Source of the DNA: Stomoxys calcitrans
Lineage: Eukaryota > Arthropoda > Insecta > Diptera > Muscidae
Assembly (NCBI RefSeq): GCF_963082655.1
Contig: NC_081554.1
Coordinates: forward strand, 192,602,206-192,666,205
Reading direction: 5' to 3'
Length of the DNA stretch: 64,000 nt
The notes below the pieces were generated by a model, which worked only from the letters and a program-made list of their open reading frames with translations, did not search any database and had not been told where the DNA came from. The first letter of the stretch is position 1. Every line of letters begins with the position of its first letter. Of the stretch, positions 19,300 to 30,382 are shown one piece after another. A program made the position numbers and the translations under genes.

Positions 19300-20836
19300 T
19301 AAGAGCTATTTAACTCCCTTTAAAAATTTTGCAAGCAGAAGTACGCGAAAAACTTCCAATAAAAATTTGCAGCTGATTTTTGTTTTGGTTGGTTTTTTGT
19401 TTGCTTGCTTGGAAAAAAAAATTTTAAATAAAAAATGCTGGCCATACTTGTGAAATATTTTCCTTAGATAAACGTCAATTTATTGATCCGAGAGTGAAAA
19501 GGCTAAAAGGGAGCCATTCGAATATCCGTGATATCCGTGCTGCTGGACAGCCATCGCAAACTACCGTGCAATCCCATGCCAGCCGGTTGTACGTACCGCA
19601 TGGTCCGATGGAGTCTTCCATTGGCCCGAAGGAGCAACCATGCACGAAGCTACAAATGTCATCCTTACAGTGATGCTGAAGAATCTGGATCTACCTGGAG
19701 TCGATTACCTCAGAACTATCCTCAGCCTATCTGAACACTATTATAGTACCCGATGTTTGGAAGATGGGCAGTCTGATACCGCCACTAAAACCTGAAAAGG
19801 GCACGAGCAAGGGGCAGTCGTACAGACCGATCTCCCATCTCTCATCAGTAGCCAAGACACATGAGGGACTACTCCTCCCGCTCTTCTCGTTGGACAATTT
19901 CCATTCGCCAAGCATCAGCATGCATTTCGTAGGCGGCATAGGACTACAACAGCTTTGCATGCCATCACCGTATAGAAAAGTACACTTGTAGTGCTGACAA
20001 AGATACCTGGGACTAACCATCTAATGCTTTTGGATATTGTTGCTAGATAAATTGCTACGACCACTGATGTGAGGCTAAGGGAGCTTTCCATTTGGTCATG
20101 TGGCGGCTACGTAAACTTTGTTATCATTGAAGATATCTGTATCCGTTCACAATTAGTCCTATGTAGCCTTCTAAATGCATGCTGATGCTCGGCAAGAACG
20201 TTGTTTCTACTTTTGTTTGCGGTGATGGCATGTAAAGCATTTGTAGTCCCATGAAGCCTTCGAAATGCATGCTGATGCTCGGCGAATGGAAATTGTCCAA
20301 CGGGAGGAGCGGAAGCAGCAGTTCCTCATGCGTCTTGGCTACTGATGAAAGAAGACAGATAGGTCCTTTCCAGGTTTCAGTAGCGGGATCACACTGCCCA
20401 TCTTCTAAATAGTGTTTAAACAGGCTGAGGACCCTTGTAAGGTACTCGCCTCCAGGTGGATCCAGATTTTTCAGCATCAGTGTAGATCTTCCGTCTGGGA
20501 CCAGCGCCTTGCGCGACCTGGCGCCACGGATGACAATCGTAGCTTTGTACATTGTAAATTGCAATGGCTTTCCAGCGGCAAGGAGATCACGGATACTACG
20601 AATGGCTCTTCTTCTAGCCTTTTCACTCTCGGTCTAATAAATTGACATTTATCTGAGGAAAATACCTAATAAGTATCGCCAGCATTTTTTATTTAAAACC
20701 CATTGTTTTCCTCAGCAAGCAAATAAAAAAATCAACAAAAAACAAAATTAGCTGTTGTTCTGCAAATTTTCACTGGAAGTCGTTCGCGTACTTTTGCTTG
20801 AAATTTTTTTAAAGAGAGTAAAAGACTCTTGATCTC
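19300..20836. mobile_element. palindromic element with a non-LTR reverse-transcriptase fragment in each arm
   Basis: The two arms (about 19300-20100 and 20120-20836) are imperfect inverted copies: each outer end has a TTTAAA-rich stretch, GTACGCGAA and CAATTTATT followed by GAGAGTGAAAAGGCTA. Translated inward, both give a non-LTR reverse-transcriptase fragment: plus strand LKPEKGTSKGQSYRPISHL SSVAKTHEG (about 19785-19870), minus strand VPDGRSTLMLKNLDPPG and LLSSVAKTHEELLLPL (20300-20500). The left arm also contains an insertion with CAGCCGGTTGTACGTACCG, similar to the 3' tail at 42178. The right arm holds a local duplication (ATGCATGCTGATGCTCGGC at about 20174 and 20268). No intact ORF remains. 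Confidence 0.75.
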
Positions 20837-22487
20837 CTGCAAATTTTTACTGGAAAAGTACGCGAACAGACCTATTGTCTAAGAGAATGCACTACTTTAC
20901 CAACGCCTAGTTATAAATCAGTTCTTACGTTAGAAATTTTTAGTGCGATTGTGAATTGTTTAGTTGAGCGAGGAATTTCTTTTTGCCATTGACGTTGGGT
21001 GATAACCCTAAGCTCGCCCTTTTTTCATTCTTGTCTCATCTATACGACTACTAAACAAGTGCGTTAAACTTCCAAAGAATATGCTTGCTTACCATATAAA
21101 ATAATTTAATGATTGTCAGGTATGTTACAGCGGTGTCTTCATTGCAGATAAAATAGTACTGTTTACAAAGCAAATGATAATACAGTCTCCCAAATAAAGT
21201 GATAATGCAGTGAAAGAGAGTTGCGTTAATACAGTGCGAATTTGGTAAACTTAAAATTTCAATAAAACTGTTAATTGAAGATTGCTTTTACAAGAATATC
21301 TGTACAATTTAGATAACGAAAGACCAGTTTATTGATTTTTCTCTATACCATTGCTTCTTTTAGGGCGCCTATGTATATTTTATACCAATAAGCGTTGCAC
21401 CACATGGCCATAAAGATTACATTGTTATCGACGCATTTGGATACCGTTTGTGAACACCATATGATTGTTGATAATACCGTATTTCTAAACAGCCATATCG
21501 TCTTTTGAAGGATTCCATAATTTACTCAATAAACACCATCCATTTTGTGGACAGTATTGTCCTTTTTTGTAGTTTCCATTGCCATATTTCTGTACTGGAA
21601 TATTCATGCATTGTTTTTTTTTTTTCTCAACAAATTCCACTAACTTCTACCTTCCAATAAAAACTATTCTCAGTTAATTCACAAACATCCAAAAAGAAAT
21701 ACAGTTATCAAACGTTACCCAAAGATGGAGCCAAAACGGAAACGGATGTCAATTCCATTGGGTTATTATTAAATATTTGATTATTTTTAGTAAATAATAT
21801 TAGTTTTCCGTTTTTATGCCCATGACAATAGCAAAGGAGATATTTATGTCAAATTAAACGTTCCATTGTCAACAAATTAACGATTATATTTTCGTATACG
21901 GGCTCGTTGCAAAATTCGATGTTAATATAAACATGTTCGCCCATTTGTGTGTGGTATTCGAGCTGCATGCGTAAGAAATAAACTTTTGTCACGTGAAGTT
22001 CAAATATGGGTTATAACGGAGAGCCAACATTAACCAATCTTCTGATCTTTTTGACCTAAAAATATGCGTATTTTCCAGCCCAGGCGCATGTTTGTATGTT
22101 TCCGCTCGTTTTACCCATTTATAACCATCCATTCGCAATGCAAAGCTGATATGATCAAGCCAAATTGGCATTTAAGTATTATCTAGATGACATAATTTTA
22201 ACGAATTTAATTGGACATGATTACACTAAATGGACAAAGTTTAAATAGTATCTGTGTTCTATATTTAAACTGTTCTTGTTCTAGGAAATGTCATAAGGCA
22301 TGCCAGTCAGAATGGATGCACAAATACAAACAACATTCATATACAGTTCTATAGGATGATGGCCAAATATGATTAAAGTTCACATTTGGCCTGCATAAAT
22401 GGGTATTGGGAAATCTAAAAAATATGAATTATGTTATGAAGTTTTAAATATTTTTGAAATAAGCTAGCTAGTGGAAATTTAATTTTG
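20837..22487. other. unassigned AT-rich stretch
   Basis: No gene is recognised. It contains an extra copy of the palindrome outer motif (AAAGTACGCGAAC near 20855), and short GATAATACAG and ATACCGTAT words related to those at 17.5 kb and 57 kb. The LTR retrotransposon is inserted at its right end. Confidence 0.4.
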
Positions 22488-22492
22488 AAATC

Positions 22493-23221
22493 TGTAGCAG
22501 TTATATATTAATATTTTTACTTGTTCATTGTGTTTTTCTTTCATATTATTAAATGTTAACGTCTTTTAATTTACTTTAACACATACTTTTGCATTGCAGT
22601 GTGTTAGATTTATTTTGAGTCAAATTTCGCTGATCAAGAAGAATGTGATCTAATGCGCATGACTGTTCCCAGTTTTAAAAAGAGAGAGAGATAGAGTGAG
22701 AAACTCATTGAGTGTTACTTTTGCAATGTAACGCAATGTAATAGAGTCTTTTTTGTGCCTGTTGTTATTGTAATTTTTACAGTCATTACATTCTCGCTTG
22801 TGAGACAATAATTTAATAGTAATGTTTCTCAGGAACAGTTTCTTTTACTCTTATTGAAATATGCTTAAGTAATATTGTTTATCTCAAACATGGTTTCCTA
22901 TAAAAGGCACTGCAATGCTTAAGTCTGTCTTGTTTTTTTTTGGAAACATTCGTTGAGGTATGAGCTAAGGCTTCATGGAAACGCATTAGCGTGGCCGGTT
23001 GTCTTTAATCGTACTTTGCCGACGGCAAACAGCACTTGGCGAAAGCGAAAGCAGTCACTTGTGTGAATGCCTGAGGCAGTAACGAATTTAATTCAACCGT
23101 AAAGTATTAATTTTTCATTTACACCAATAAATCTATAACGTTTTGCATAGAAATCTTGTTGCGGGTTTGATTTACTAAGGCTGATATTTTGGTAAACCTG
23201 TCTACGCAATAAAACCTCTAT
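22493..23221 (+). repeat. 5' LTR
   Basis: Begins TGTAGCAGTT. It contains a TATAAAAGG at 22899-22907 and AATAAA words near 23125 and 23204. It shares sequence with the 3' LTR through 23225; the last four shared bases (AAAT) are ambiguous because they also match the target-site sequence. The only difference I see from the 3' LTR is one extra T in the T-run near 22750. Confidence 0.9.
22899..22907 (+). promoter_or_regulatory. TATA box of the LTR promoter
   Basis: TATAAAAGG lies two-thirds into the 5' LTR, with the U3/R boundary expected about 25-30 bases downstream. The same site occurs in the 3' LTR near 28146. Confidence 0.6.
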
Positions 23222-23226
23222 AAATT

Positions 23227-23237
23227 TGGCGCCCAAC
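23227..23237 (+). other. primer-binding site
   Basis: TGGCGCCCAAC follows the 5' LTR at the position expected for a tRNA primer site, ending 28 bases before the gag start. I did not assign the tRNA. Confidence 0.8.
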
Positions 23238-23265
23238 CCTAGTGGCCTGTGTTAACCCCATTTGA

Positions 23266-26200
23266 ATGAAAAATTCTAAAACTTTACGTAGTAGTCAAAG
23301 ACTAACCATGTCTACAAATCCTTCCTTAACTACTGAGCAGTTTGAAAGGCTTATGCAAGCGGTAGCAAAAGCCAATGTAAAGTCTGGAACCTATAGTCAC
23401 TGTACGGCTCGCTACAACGGCGAAAGAGATCCTGTCAAGCTTGAAGAATTCATAGCAGCTATAACCACTTTTAAAACGGTAGAGAAGATAGAAGATGATG
23501 ATGCTATCAATAGCATGCCGATGTTGTTGCTGGGGGACGCTTCTGAGTGGTGGAGTGGTGTGAAGAACAAGGCGAGAAAGTTTGAAGATGTTGTGAGAAT
23601 GCTCCGTGAATCGTTTTGCCCACCAAAACCTGCATGGCGTATATATGCAGAGATCTTTGAAGCAAAGCAGCAGAAAAACGAAGCAACGGACACATTTATA
23701 CGGAAGAAAAGGGCTTTGTTTGCGAAACTTCCCAAAATTCCTCTAGAAAGCGATCAAATTGATATTTTGTTCGGTATGCTTCATGTCCAGATTCGAGACA
23801 GAGTTTTTCGTCACAAAGTGGCCAACTTCGACGAGTTGCTAAAGGATGCACGAGAAGCCGAAGATGCTATTAATGAGCGTGGTAAACCTGTGAATACCGA
23901 AAATCCGTCCGTCGGTGGGCCAGTCCGATGCACATACTGTCGAAAGAAAGGACATACAAGAGACAATTGCTTCAAAAAAGAAAAATTTGATGCCGAGGCC
24001 AGGCAAGAAGCTAATGTTATAGCCCAAACGACCACGGCCAAACCAAAATTGGCATGCTATGGATGTAATATGCCAGGATATGTTCGTGCTAATTGCCCAA
24101 ATTGCAGTGGTGCTAAAAAGCAGCAGAATCCTGAAGGACATGTCCATTTTAATAATATGTCAATGCGCCTAGTCGGAAGAGAGATTCCAGTTGCCAACAT
24201 TCAGATGTTCGGTGTCCCTGGGCAAGCGTATCTCGATACTGGAGCTCGAACCAGTATAGCCAGTGCGAACCTAAAGAAAATTATGGATTTTCATGATTGC
24301 ATTTACAATAAAGTTCGAATGGAGATTTCTTTGGCCGACGGAAGTAGATCCGTCCAAGAATGTTTGTCCACGGTGTGTAAAATTGCAATAGGAGGAAAAT
24401 CATTTAACATACAGTTTGTTATACTGCCCAATGCTCCGGACAATAGAACATTATTAGGGGCAGATTTCCTAGAACAGGCAGCAATTATTCTAAATATGGG
24501 CCAAGGATATTGGTGTTTTGAAGACGATCCTGGCGTACATTTTGAGTTTCCGGATTTGTTACCGTTAAATTTAAACTTGCTGGAGACCATAAAAACGGCG
24601 AATACAAATAAGGTCGTCAAAAATTCTTCTGAGGCCGGTAAAAGGAAGTCGCAAGAATGCGAACCAACAACACCAAAGCGTTATAACCGCCAAGTCCACT
24701 TGTTCGAATTTGAAAACTTTGGCCCTGACATAACCGGAAATGATTATTCGCCTCACTCAATTCAGGCAATTTTCAAAGATTGTTTACCTGAAAATGAAAA
24801 GGACACACCGGTTCGAAACGCCAGTTCTGAGCTGGTTGCCAGCTTTGAGTACGATGACGATTATATCGACTCGATATTCACACCAATTTTGATGGTGGAT
24901 TTCAAGTTTTTAAAACCATCAGATGGTGAGTGCCTTGCTCAGCATGAAAGACATGAATTGGAGCGTATTTTGCAAAAACATGCCACTATTTTTGGCGGAA
25001 TTGGCGAACCAACTCCGTACATGGAACATTTCATAAATACGGACAATCATCAGCCCATAGCTTCAGCTGCATACAGACTGTCTTTTGCTAAAACAAGAGA
25101 ACTTAAAACAGAAGTAGACCAAATGCTGGAATTGGGTATAGTCGAAGAATGTGAATCTGCATGGGCCTCGCCTGTCGTAATGGTGCCAAAAAGAGATGGT
25201 GGTATACGAGTTTGTGTTGACTACAGAAAATTAAATAATATAACCACACCAGATAGGTATCCACTGCCACGTATTGATGACCTTCTTCATGCTGCAAAGA
25301 GCACCAAGTTTATGACCACGTTGGATCTGCAGAGCGGCTATTACCAAATCGCTGTGAATGAAAAAGATCGAGACAAGACCTGTTTCATTACACCTTTTGG
25401 ACTATTTCGATTCACAAGGCTGCCTTTTGGTTTGAGAAATGCCCCAGCTACATTTCAACGATTGATTGATCGGTTCAAAATCGGATTAAAGGATATGCTT
25501 ATATTAGCCTACTTGGATGATCTTATTATCTGTTCCCCAACTTTTAATGATCATTTACGCGACTTGAATCTGGTGTTTTTTCGTTTAGAGCAATTTAAAC
25601 TTCGAATAAACAGGTCGAAATGCAAATTCTGTTGCCGCGAAGTTAAATACCTAGGTCATATTCTAACACTGGATGGCATTGCGATTGATTCAGCAAAGAC
25701 TTTAGCAATATCCGAGAAAAGGGAGCCGAAAAATGTGAAGGAACTAATATCTTTCATTCAAACTTGTTCTTGGTACAGAAAGTTTATTGATAACTACGCC
25801 CAGATAGCCAAGCCCCTTACAGATCTAACCAAAAAAGGTTCATCCTGGTTATGGGGAGATATTCAAAGAAAATCTTTTCAAGAATTAAAGAGAAAGCTTA
25901 TAACCCCTCCTGTTCTACGACAAGCTCGAGATGGAATTCCTTTTATTATAAAGACGGATGCAAGTTCTTTTGCACTCGGTGCGGTGCTAATCCAGGGGGA
26001 GGGGCCCGATGAACACCCTATTGAATACATAAGCAGATTGCTTTCAAATGCGGAAAGAAATTATTCAACGACGGAAAGAGAAGCACTCGCAATTGTATGG
26101 GCATGCGCAAAGTTTCGGGGATACATTGAAGGCGCTGAAATAATACTGATGACCGACCATCAGCCCCTAAAGTGGCTGCTCACTATGAAGTATCCAGTTG

Positions 26201-27693
26201 GTCGTTTAGCCAGATGGGCCCTACAAATTCAGCAATACAACTTTCGCGTTGAATATACCCCTGGGAAAAGTAATTCTGTAGCAGATATGCTATCTAGACC
26301 CAATGGAAATGTTGAAGAACCTGATGCCGTTAATCTATTTAGCTTTCAGATCGATTTTCCCCACAAAAATCCTGAAAACGTACGTGAAGGACAGATGAAG
26401 GACGACCTTTTAAAACAAATCATAACATGCATAGAAAGCGAGGATGAAAACCTCAGCCACTGGCTCAATCGTGGCTATGTTATGAACGATGGAGTATCGT
26501 ATCGATATAATAATGATGAATCAGATGAAGCGCAATTAGTAGTTCCAGAACATGAACGATCTGATATATTAAAGATATATCATGATGAAAGTACGGCAGG
26601 ACACTATGGTGCAGAACGAACTATACAAAGAATTGCTAGTAGATATTTTTGGCCAGGCATGAGAGCCGAAATAACAAAATATACTAAATCTTGTATTGAA
26701 TGCCAGCGGTTTAAGGCATCTAATGTCAAACCAGCAGGTCTTATGAAAACCACGAGTTGCAAACAACGATTTGAAGTGCTAGCTGTTGACCTCTTTGGCC
26801 CGTTGCCCACAACAGATGAAGGATATCAGTGGATCCTAATAGCTGAAGATGTTGCATCCCGATGGATTGAGCTATTTCCACTTAAAGAAGCTACCGCCGA
26901 AATGTGTGCTAAGTTACTTATCGAGGAGGTCTTTCTACGCTATGGAGTACCAAGGCGACTTAAAACTGATAATGGTGTCCAATTTATTTCTGCCATAATG
27001 CAACAAGTAACATTTTGCTTCAAAATACAACAACAATTCACACCGGTCTACCACCCACAAGCCAACCCAGTTGAACGCAAAAATCGTGATATGAAGGCAC
27101 AGTTGGCAATCTTAGTGCAGTGTCACCACAATGCATGGGCCAATCACCTCAGTGCTATTCGATTCGCCATGAATACCGCCAAATGCCAGACAACAGGGTT
27201 TACTGCCGCATTCCTAACATTTGGACGTGAACTAAGAACCATTGATGACGTTAATAAAGATCTACGGTCCATTGTAGAAGGCGAAAACTTTTTACCCCAA
27301 ATTTCTACGTATCTTCAGAATTTGTCTACAATTTATAAAGATGCTCAAGAATCTGAACAGCATCGCCAAGATGACAACAAGAACGCTTACGATTCTCACC
27401 GAAGACCTCAACCGAGTTTTGATGTTGGGACTACTGTTATGGTCAACACGCATGTCCTAAGTCAATCATCGAAAGGCCTAACTGCCAAGTTTATACCAAA
27501 AAGAGATGGCCCCTATGTTATAACCAAGAAAATTGGCTCTACATCCTACGAGATTGCTGCTCCAAACAACATAAATATGCCTTTGGGTACCTACCATGCA
27601 TCAGCTTTAACTTTATTCAGAGATGACAACTGTAATGTGATGCCAAATCCTGTTCATCCAATACGCAAACGGGGAAGACCAAGAAAGTCCTAG
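23266..27693 (+). CDS. gag-pol polyprotein of the LTR retrotransposon
   Basis: One uninterrupted 1475-residue frame, so Gag and Pol are fused without frameshift. A Gag capsid-like region spans about 45-190. Zinc knuckles are at 222-235 (C-x2-C-x4-H-x4-C) and 264-277, where the His is replaced by Tyr272. The protease has D324-T325-G326. The reverse transcriptase (about 600-800) has Y749-L-D-D752. RNase H acidic residues fit D898, E938 and D964. The integrase has H1106/H1113 with C1143 and C1146, then D1175, D1235 and E1270. A GPY-type C-terminal module (RDGPYVI) lies near 1415. It would be cleaved to capsid, protease, RT/RNase H and integrase in cytoplasmic particles. There is no envelope frame. 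The ATG at 23266 is the first; one at 23308 is an alternative. Confidence 0.96.
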   Translation: MKNSKTLRSSQRLTMSTNPSLTTEQFERLMQAVAKANVKSGTYSHCTARYNGERDPVKLEEFIAAITTFKTVEKIEDDDAINSMPMLLLGDASEWWSGVKNKARKFEDVVRMLRESFCPPKPAWRIYAEIFEAKQQKNEATDTFIRKKRALFAKLPKIPLESDQIDILFGMLHVQIRDRVFRHKVANFDELLKDAREAEDAINERGKPVNTENPSVGGPVRCTYCRKKGHTRDNCFKKEKFDAEARQEANVIAQTTTAKPKLACYGCNMPGYVRANCPNCSGAKKQQNPEGHVHFNNMSMRLVGREIPVANIQMFGVPGQAYLDTGARTSIASANLKKIMDFHDCIYNKVRMEISLADGSRSVQECLSTVCKIAIGGKSFNIQFVILPNAPDNRTLLGADFLEQAAIILNMGQGYWCFEDDPGVHFEFPDLLPLNLNLLETIKTANTNKVVKNSSEAGKRKSQECEPTTPKRYNRQVHLFEFENFGPDITGNDYSPHSIQAIFKDCLPENEKDTPVRNASSELVASFEYDDDYIDSIFTPILMVDFKFLKPSDGECLAQHERHELERILQKHATIFGGIGEPTPYMEHFINTDNHQPIASAAYRLSFAKTRELKTEVDQMLELGIVEECESAWASPVVMVPKRDGGIRVCVDYRKLNNITTPDRYPLPRIDDLLHAAKSTKFMTTLDLQSGYYQIAVNEKDRDKTCFITPFGLFRFTRLPFGLRNAPATFQRLIDRFKIGLKDMLILAYLDDLIICSPTFNDHLRDLNLVFFRLEQFKLRINRSKCKFCCREVKYLGHILTLDGIAIDSAKTLAISEKREPKNVKELISFIQTCSWYRKFIDNYAQIAKPLTDLTKKGSSWLWGDIQRKSFQELKRKLITPPVLRQARDGIPFIIKTDASSFALGAVLIQGEGPDEHPIEYISRLLSNAERNYSTTEREALAIVWACAKFRGYIEGAEIILMTDHQPLKWLLTMKYPVGRLARWALQIQQYNFRVEYTPGKSNSVADMLSRPNGNVEEPDAVNLFSFQIDFPHKNPENVREGQMKDDLLKQIITCIESEDENLSHWLNRGYVMNDGVSYRYNNDESDEAQLVVPEHERSDILKIYHDESTAGHYGAERTIQRIASRYFWPGMRAEITKYTKSCIECQRFKASNVKPAGLMKTTSCKQRFEVLAVDLFGPLPTTDEGYQWILIAEDVASRWIELFPLKEATAEMCAKLLIEEVFLRYGVPRRLKTDNGVQFISAIMQQVTFCFKIQQQFTPVYHPQANPVERKNRDMKAQLAILVQCHHNAWANHLSAIRFAMNTAKCQTTGFTAAFLTFGRELRTIDDVNKDLRSIVEGENFLPQISTYLQNLSTIYKDAQESEQHRQDDNKNAYDSHRRPQPSFDVGTTVMVNTHVLSQSSKGLTAKFIPKRDGPYVITKKIGSTSYEIAAPNNINMPLGTYHASALTLFRDDNCNVMPNPVHPIRKRGRPRKS

Positions 27694-27728
27694 GTGGTTG
27701 TCGTGCTCCCGAGCCGTCTTCGCACTCC

Positions 27729-27740
27729 AAAGGGGGAGAA
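27729..27740 (+). other. polypurine tract
   Basis: AAAGGGGGAGAA lies immediately before the 3' LTR, as required for plus-strand priming. About 35 bases separate it from the gag-pol stop. Confidence 0.85.
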
Positions 27741-28468
27741 TGTAGCAGTTATATATTAATATTTTTACTTGTTCATTGTGTTTTTCTTTCATATTATTAA
27801 ATGTTAACGTCTTTTAATTTACTTTAACACATACTTTTGCATTGCAGTGTGTTAGATTTATTTTGAGTCAAATTTCGCTGATCAAGAAGAATGTGATCTA
27901 ATGCGCATGACTGTTCCCAGTTTTAAAAAGAGAGAGAGATAGAGTGAGAAACTCATTGAGTGTTACTTTTGCAATGTAACGCAATGTAATAGAGTCTTTT
28001 TGTGCCTGTTGTTATTGTAATTTTTACAGTCATTACATTCTCGCTTGTGAGACAATAATTTAATAGTAATGTTTCTCAGGAACAGTTTCTTTTACTCTTA
28101 TTGAAATATGCTTAAGTAATATTGTTTATCTCAAACATGGTTTCCTATAAAAGGCACTGCAATGCTTAAGTCTGTCTTGTTTTTTTTTGGAAACATTCGT
28201 TGAGGTATGAGCTAAGGCTTCATGGAAACGCATTAGCGTGGCCGGTTGTCTTTAATCGTACTTTGCCGACGGCAAACAGCACTTGGCGAAAGCGAAAGCA
28301 GTCACTTGTGTGAATGCCTGAGGCAGTAACGAATTTAATTCAACCGTAAAGTATTAATTTTTCATTTACACCAATAAATCTATAACGTTTTGCATAGAAA
28401 TCTTGTTGCGGGTTTGATTTACTAAGGCTGATATTTTGGTAAACCTGTCTACGCAATAAAACCTCTAT
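27741..28468 (+). repeat. 3' LTR
   Basis: Begins TGTAGCAGTT and matches the 5' LTR through AAAACCTCTAT(AAAT). One T shorter in the T-run near 27996. Confidence 0.9.
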
Positions 28469-28473
28469 AAATC

Positions 28474-29384
28474 TTATTTTCTGTGTTGACTGTCTCGGAG
28501 TTCAGCTATTGTTTTGTAGAAAAAGCTCTCAATGTTTAAGTTACCAAAACATTTGTCTATATGTTTTCCTGGTCATAACAAGCTGCTTGTTAGTCTTCTG
28601 AACTCAAAGATAACCTCTTAACATCGCTTTCTCAATCTCTATTGTCATTCAACGTTGTTTTGGTCAATGGCTTGTGCTTGTTTTTTCCAATCCACACCAG
28701 AAAGAAACACAATATCGCGAGCCATAATGAATGCAAAATCATTAAAACGGTCTAGGAACATCACAAGTGGATTTTGATACCATAGAGCAAGCAAGCAAAC
28801 AAGCATCAATTAAACCACTATAAAACCAAGGCATAGTGGGCCATTGGAAATGCAGAAGAAAATTAAAAAAAGGTTATCTGAAAATTTAAAAATATATTGG
28901 CTTTATTTTGTTCAAGTTTTTTATACCCACCACCATAGTAGAAGGGGTATAAAATAAAGCTGGCAACTATCCTTAATCGCAACATTCGATATTTTCGATA
29001 TTTCTTATAATAAATATCGACAATATCGATACTATCATCAATTTTCCATCACCTATTGTTAAACGAAAATGAGAAGTAAAAATCGATTTATCCGGAAGCG
29101 ATATTAATGCGCAGACTGAATAAGACCAGGTTTAATAAAGTCAGTTGGAAGTCATGAGAGAAATCATTATTAAAATTTGTAGTCCAATCTGATAGAAACA
29201 GCGCCCTCTATAGGCGCAATCTGTCATATAGGACACATTCTGTGTCGGATTGCTTATTTTTGTTCAATAGTTGGAAAAAATATTAATCGATATTCAGACA
29301 AAAAAAAAAAAAATATCGATTGTACCGATAGCGCCATCGATAGAGGGCGCAGTTTTCACCTAATCTATCCCGTGGATGGATTAG
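28474..29384. other. unassigned spacer with a cluster of CGATA motifs
   Basis: No gene is recognised. A small DINE-1-like remnant (TTTTTTATACCCACCACCAT) is at about 28916-28955. CGATA or its complement recurs at least eight times between 28985 and 29345, in forms such as AATATCGATACTATC and CGATAGCGCCATCGATAG. Confidence 0.45.
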
Positions 29385-30382
29385 ATTTTATGCGACCCCA
29401 TAATGTATGCATATTTTGGATCGTCTCGATATTCTGAGTCGATTAACCCATGTCCGTCCAACTGTACTTTCGTCTGTCGTAAATACAATAGAGGTCGAAC
29501 GCGTAAAGCTAGCCTCTTGCACAGATACTTCTTATTGAGGTAGGTCGTCGGGGATTGCTTATGGTCGATATCGGTTCCGATTTGGATATAGCCCCCACAC
29601 AAGTCGATCCCTCGATTAGACTTCATGAGCCCCTAGAAGCAATTCAATTGCATCCTATTTGGCTTAAATTTGGAACATGACTTCCAACACCTGTGGCAAA
29701 TATGACCCGAATCGGTCTATAAACAGATATAGCTCCCATATATACCGATTCCGGGTTTGAGTTATTGAGCCCTTAGAAGCCATCCAATTTGGCTGAAATA
29801 CGGAACAAGTACTTGGGTTATGACTTCCAATATTCATGACAAGTATGGTACGAATCGGTCTATAAACATATATAGCCCCCATATAAACCGTTCTCCGGAT
29901 TTGACTTCTTGAGCCCCTAGAATCCTTAATTTTCATCCGTTTTGGTTGAAATTTGGATCAAAGACTAAAGTTATGACATCCAACATCCATGGCAAATATG
30001 ACCCGAATCGGTCAGATATAGCCCCCATATATACCGATCCCGGGTTTGAGTTCTTGAGCCATTAGAAACCTCAATTTTTATCCAATTTGGCTGAAACTTG
30101 GAACAAAAACTTGTGTCATGACTTGACAACATCCATGCCAAGTATGATTTGAATCGGTCTATAAACAGATATTGCCCCCATATAAACCGATCCCCGGATT
30201 TGTTTGCGTATTTGTCACCCACGCCCTAAACTCGGACTGCGTCGACCCGAAAGGATTCATGTTAACCAAATTCACTCTCTCTTTAAACTAAAGTGAATTA
30301 CGTACACATTCATTTTTAGCAGGATCCATTTAGGTGGGACCCAAGATTCTTCCAGGCCGAGCTTTGCAAGGTTTTACTTGTT
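29385..30382 (+). mobile_element. DINE-1-like element (plus), type C monomers, partly decayed
   Basis: A decayed 5' region (CGACCCCATAATGTATGCAT, GATCGTCTCGATATTCTGAG, CCCATGTCCGTCC) is followed by monomers near 29600, 29740, 29880 and 30020 with AGATATAGCTCCCATATATA, CGGGTTTGAGTTATTGAGCC and ATCCAATTTGGCTGAAA. It ends with TAGGTGGGACCCAAGATTC, GGCCGAGCTTTGCAAGG and TTTTACTTGTTTTA, a mutated 3' end. Confidence 0.75.

Larger units (their letters stand above)
22493..28468 (+). mobile_element. Ty3/gypsy-type LTR retrotransposon, apparently intact
   Basis: A 5' LTR (from 22493) and a 3' LTR (from 27741) flank a single gag-pol frame. A primer-binding site (TGGCGCCCAAC, 23227-23237) follows the 5' LTR, and a polypurine tract (AAAGGGGGAGAA, 27729-27740) precedes the 3' LTR. 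AAATC is found directly before the element (22488-22492) and at 28469-28473, a plausible 5-bp target duplication. The domain order protease, reverse transcriptase, RNase H, integrase places it in Metaviridae; it has no envelope gene. A Mdg3/Blastopia-like lineage is my guess. It is the youngest clear insertion of the window. Confidence 0.95.

Noticed and set aside
22493..28468. Endogenous retrovirus with envelope
   Set aside because: Only about 35 bases separate the gag-pol stop from the polypurine tract, so there is no room for an env frame.
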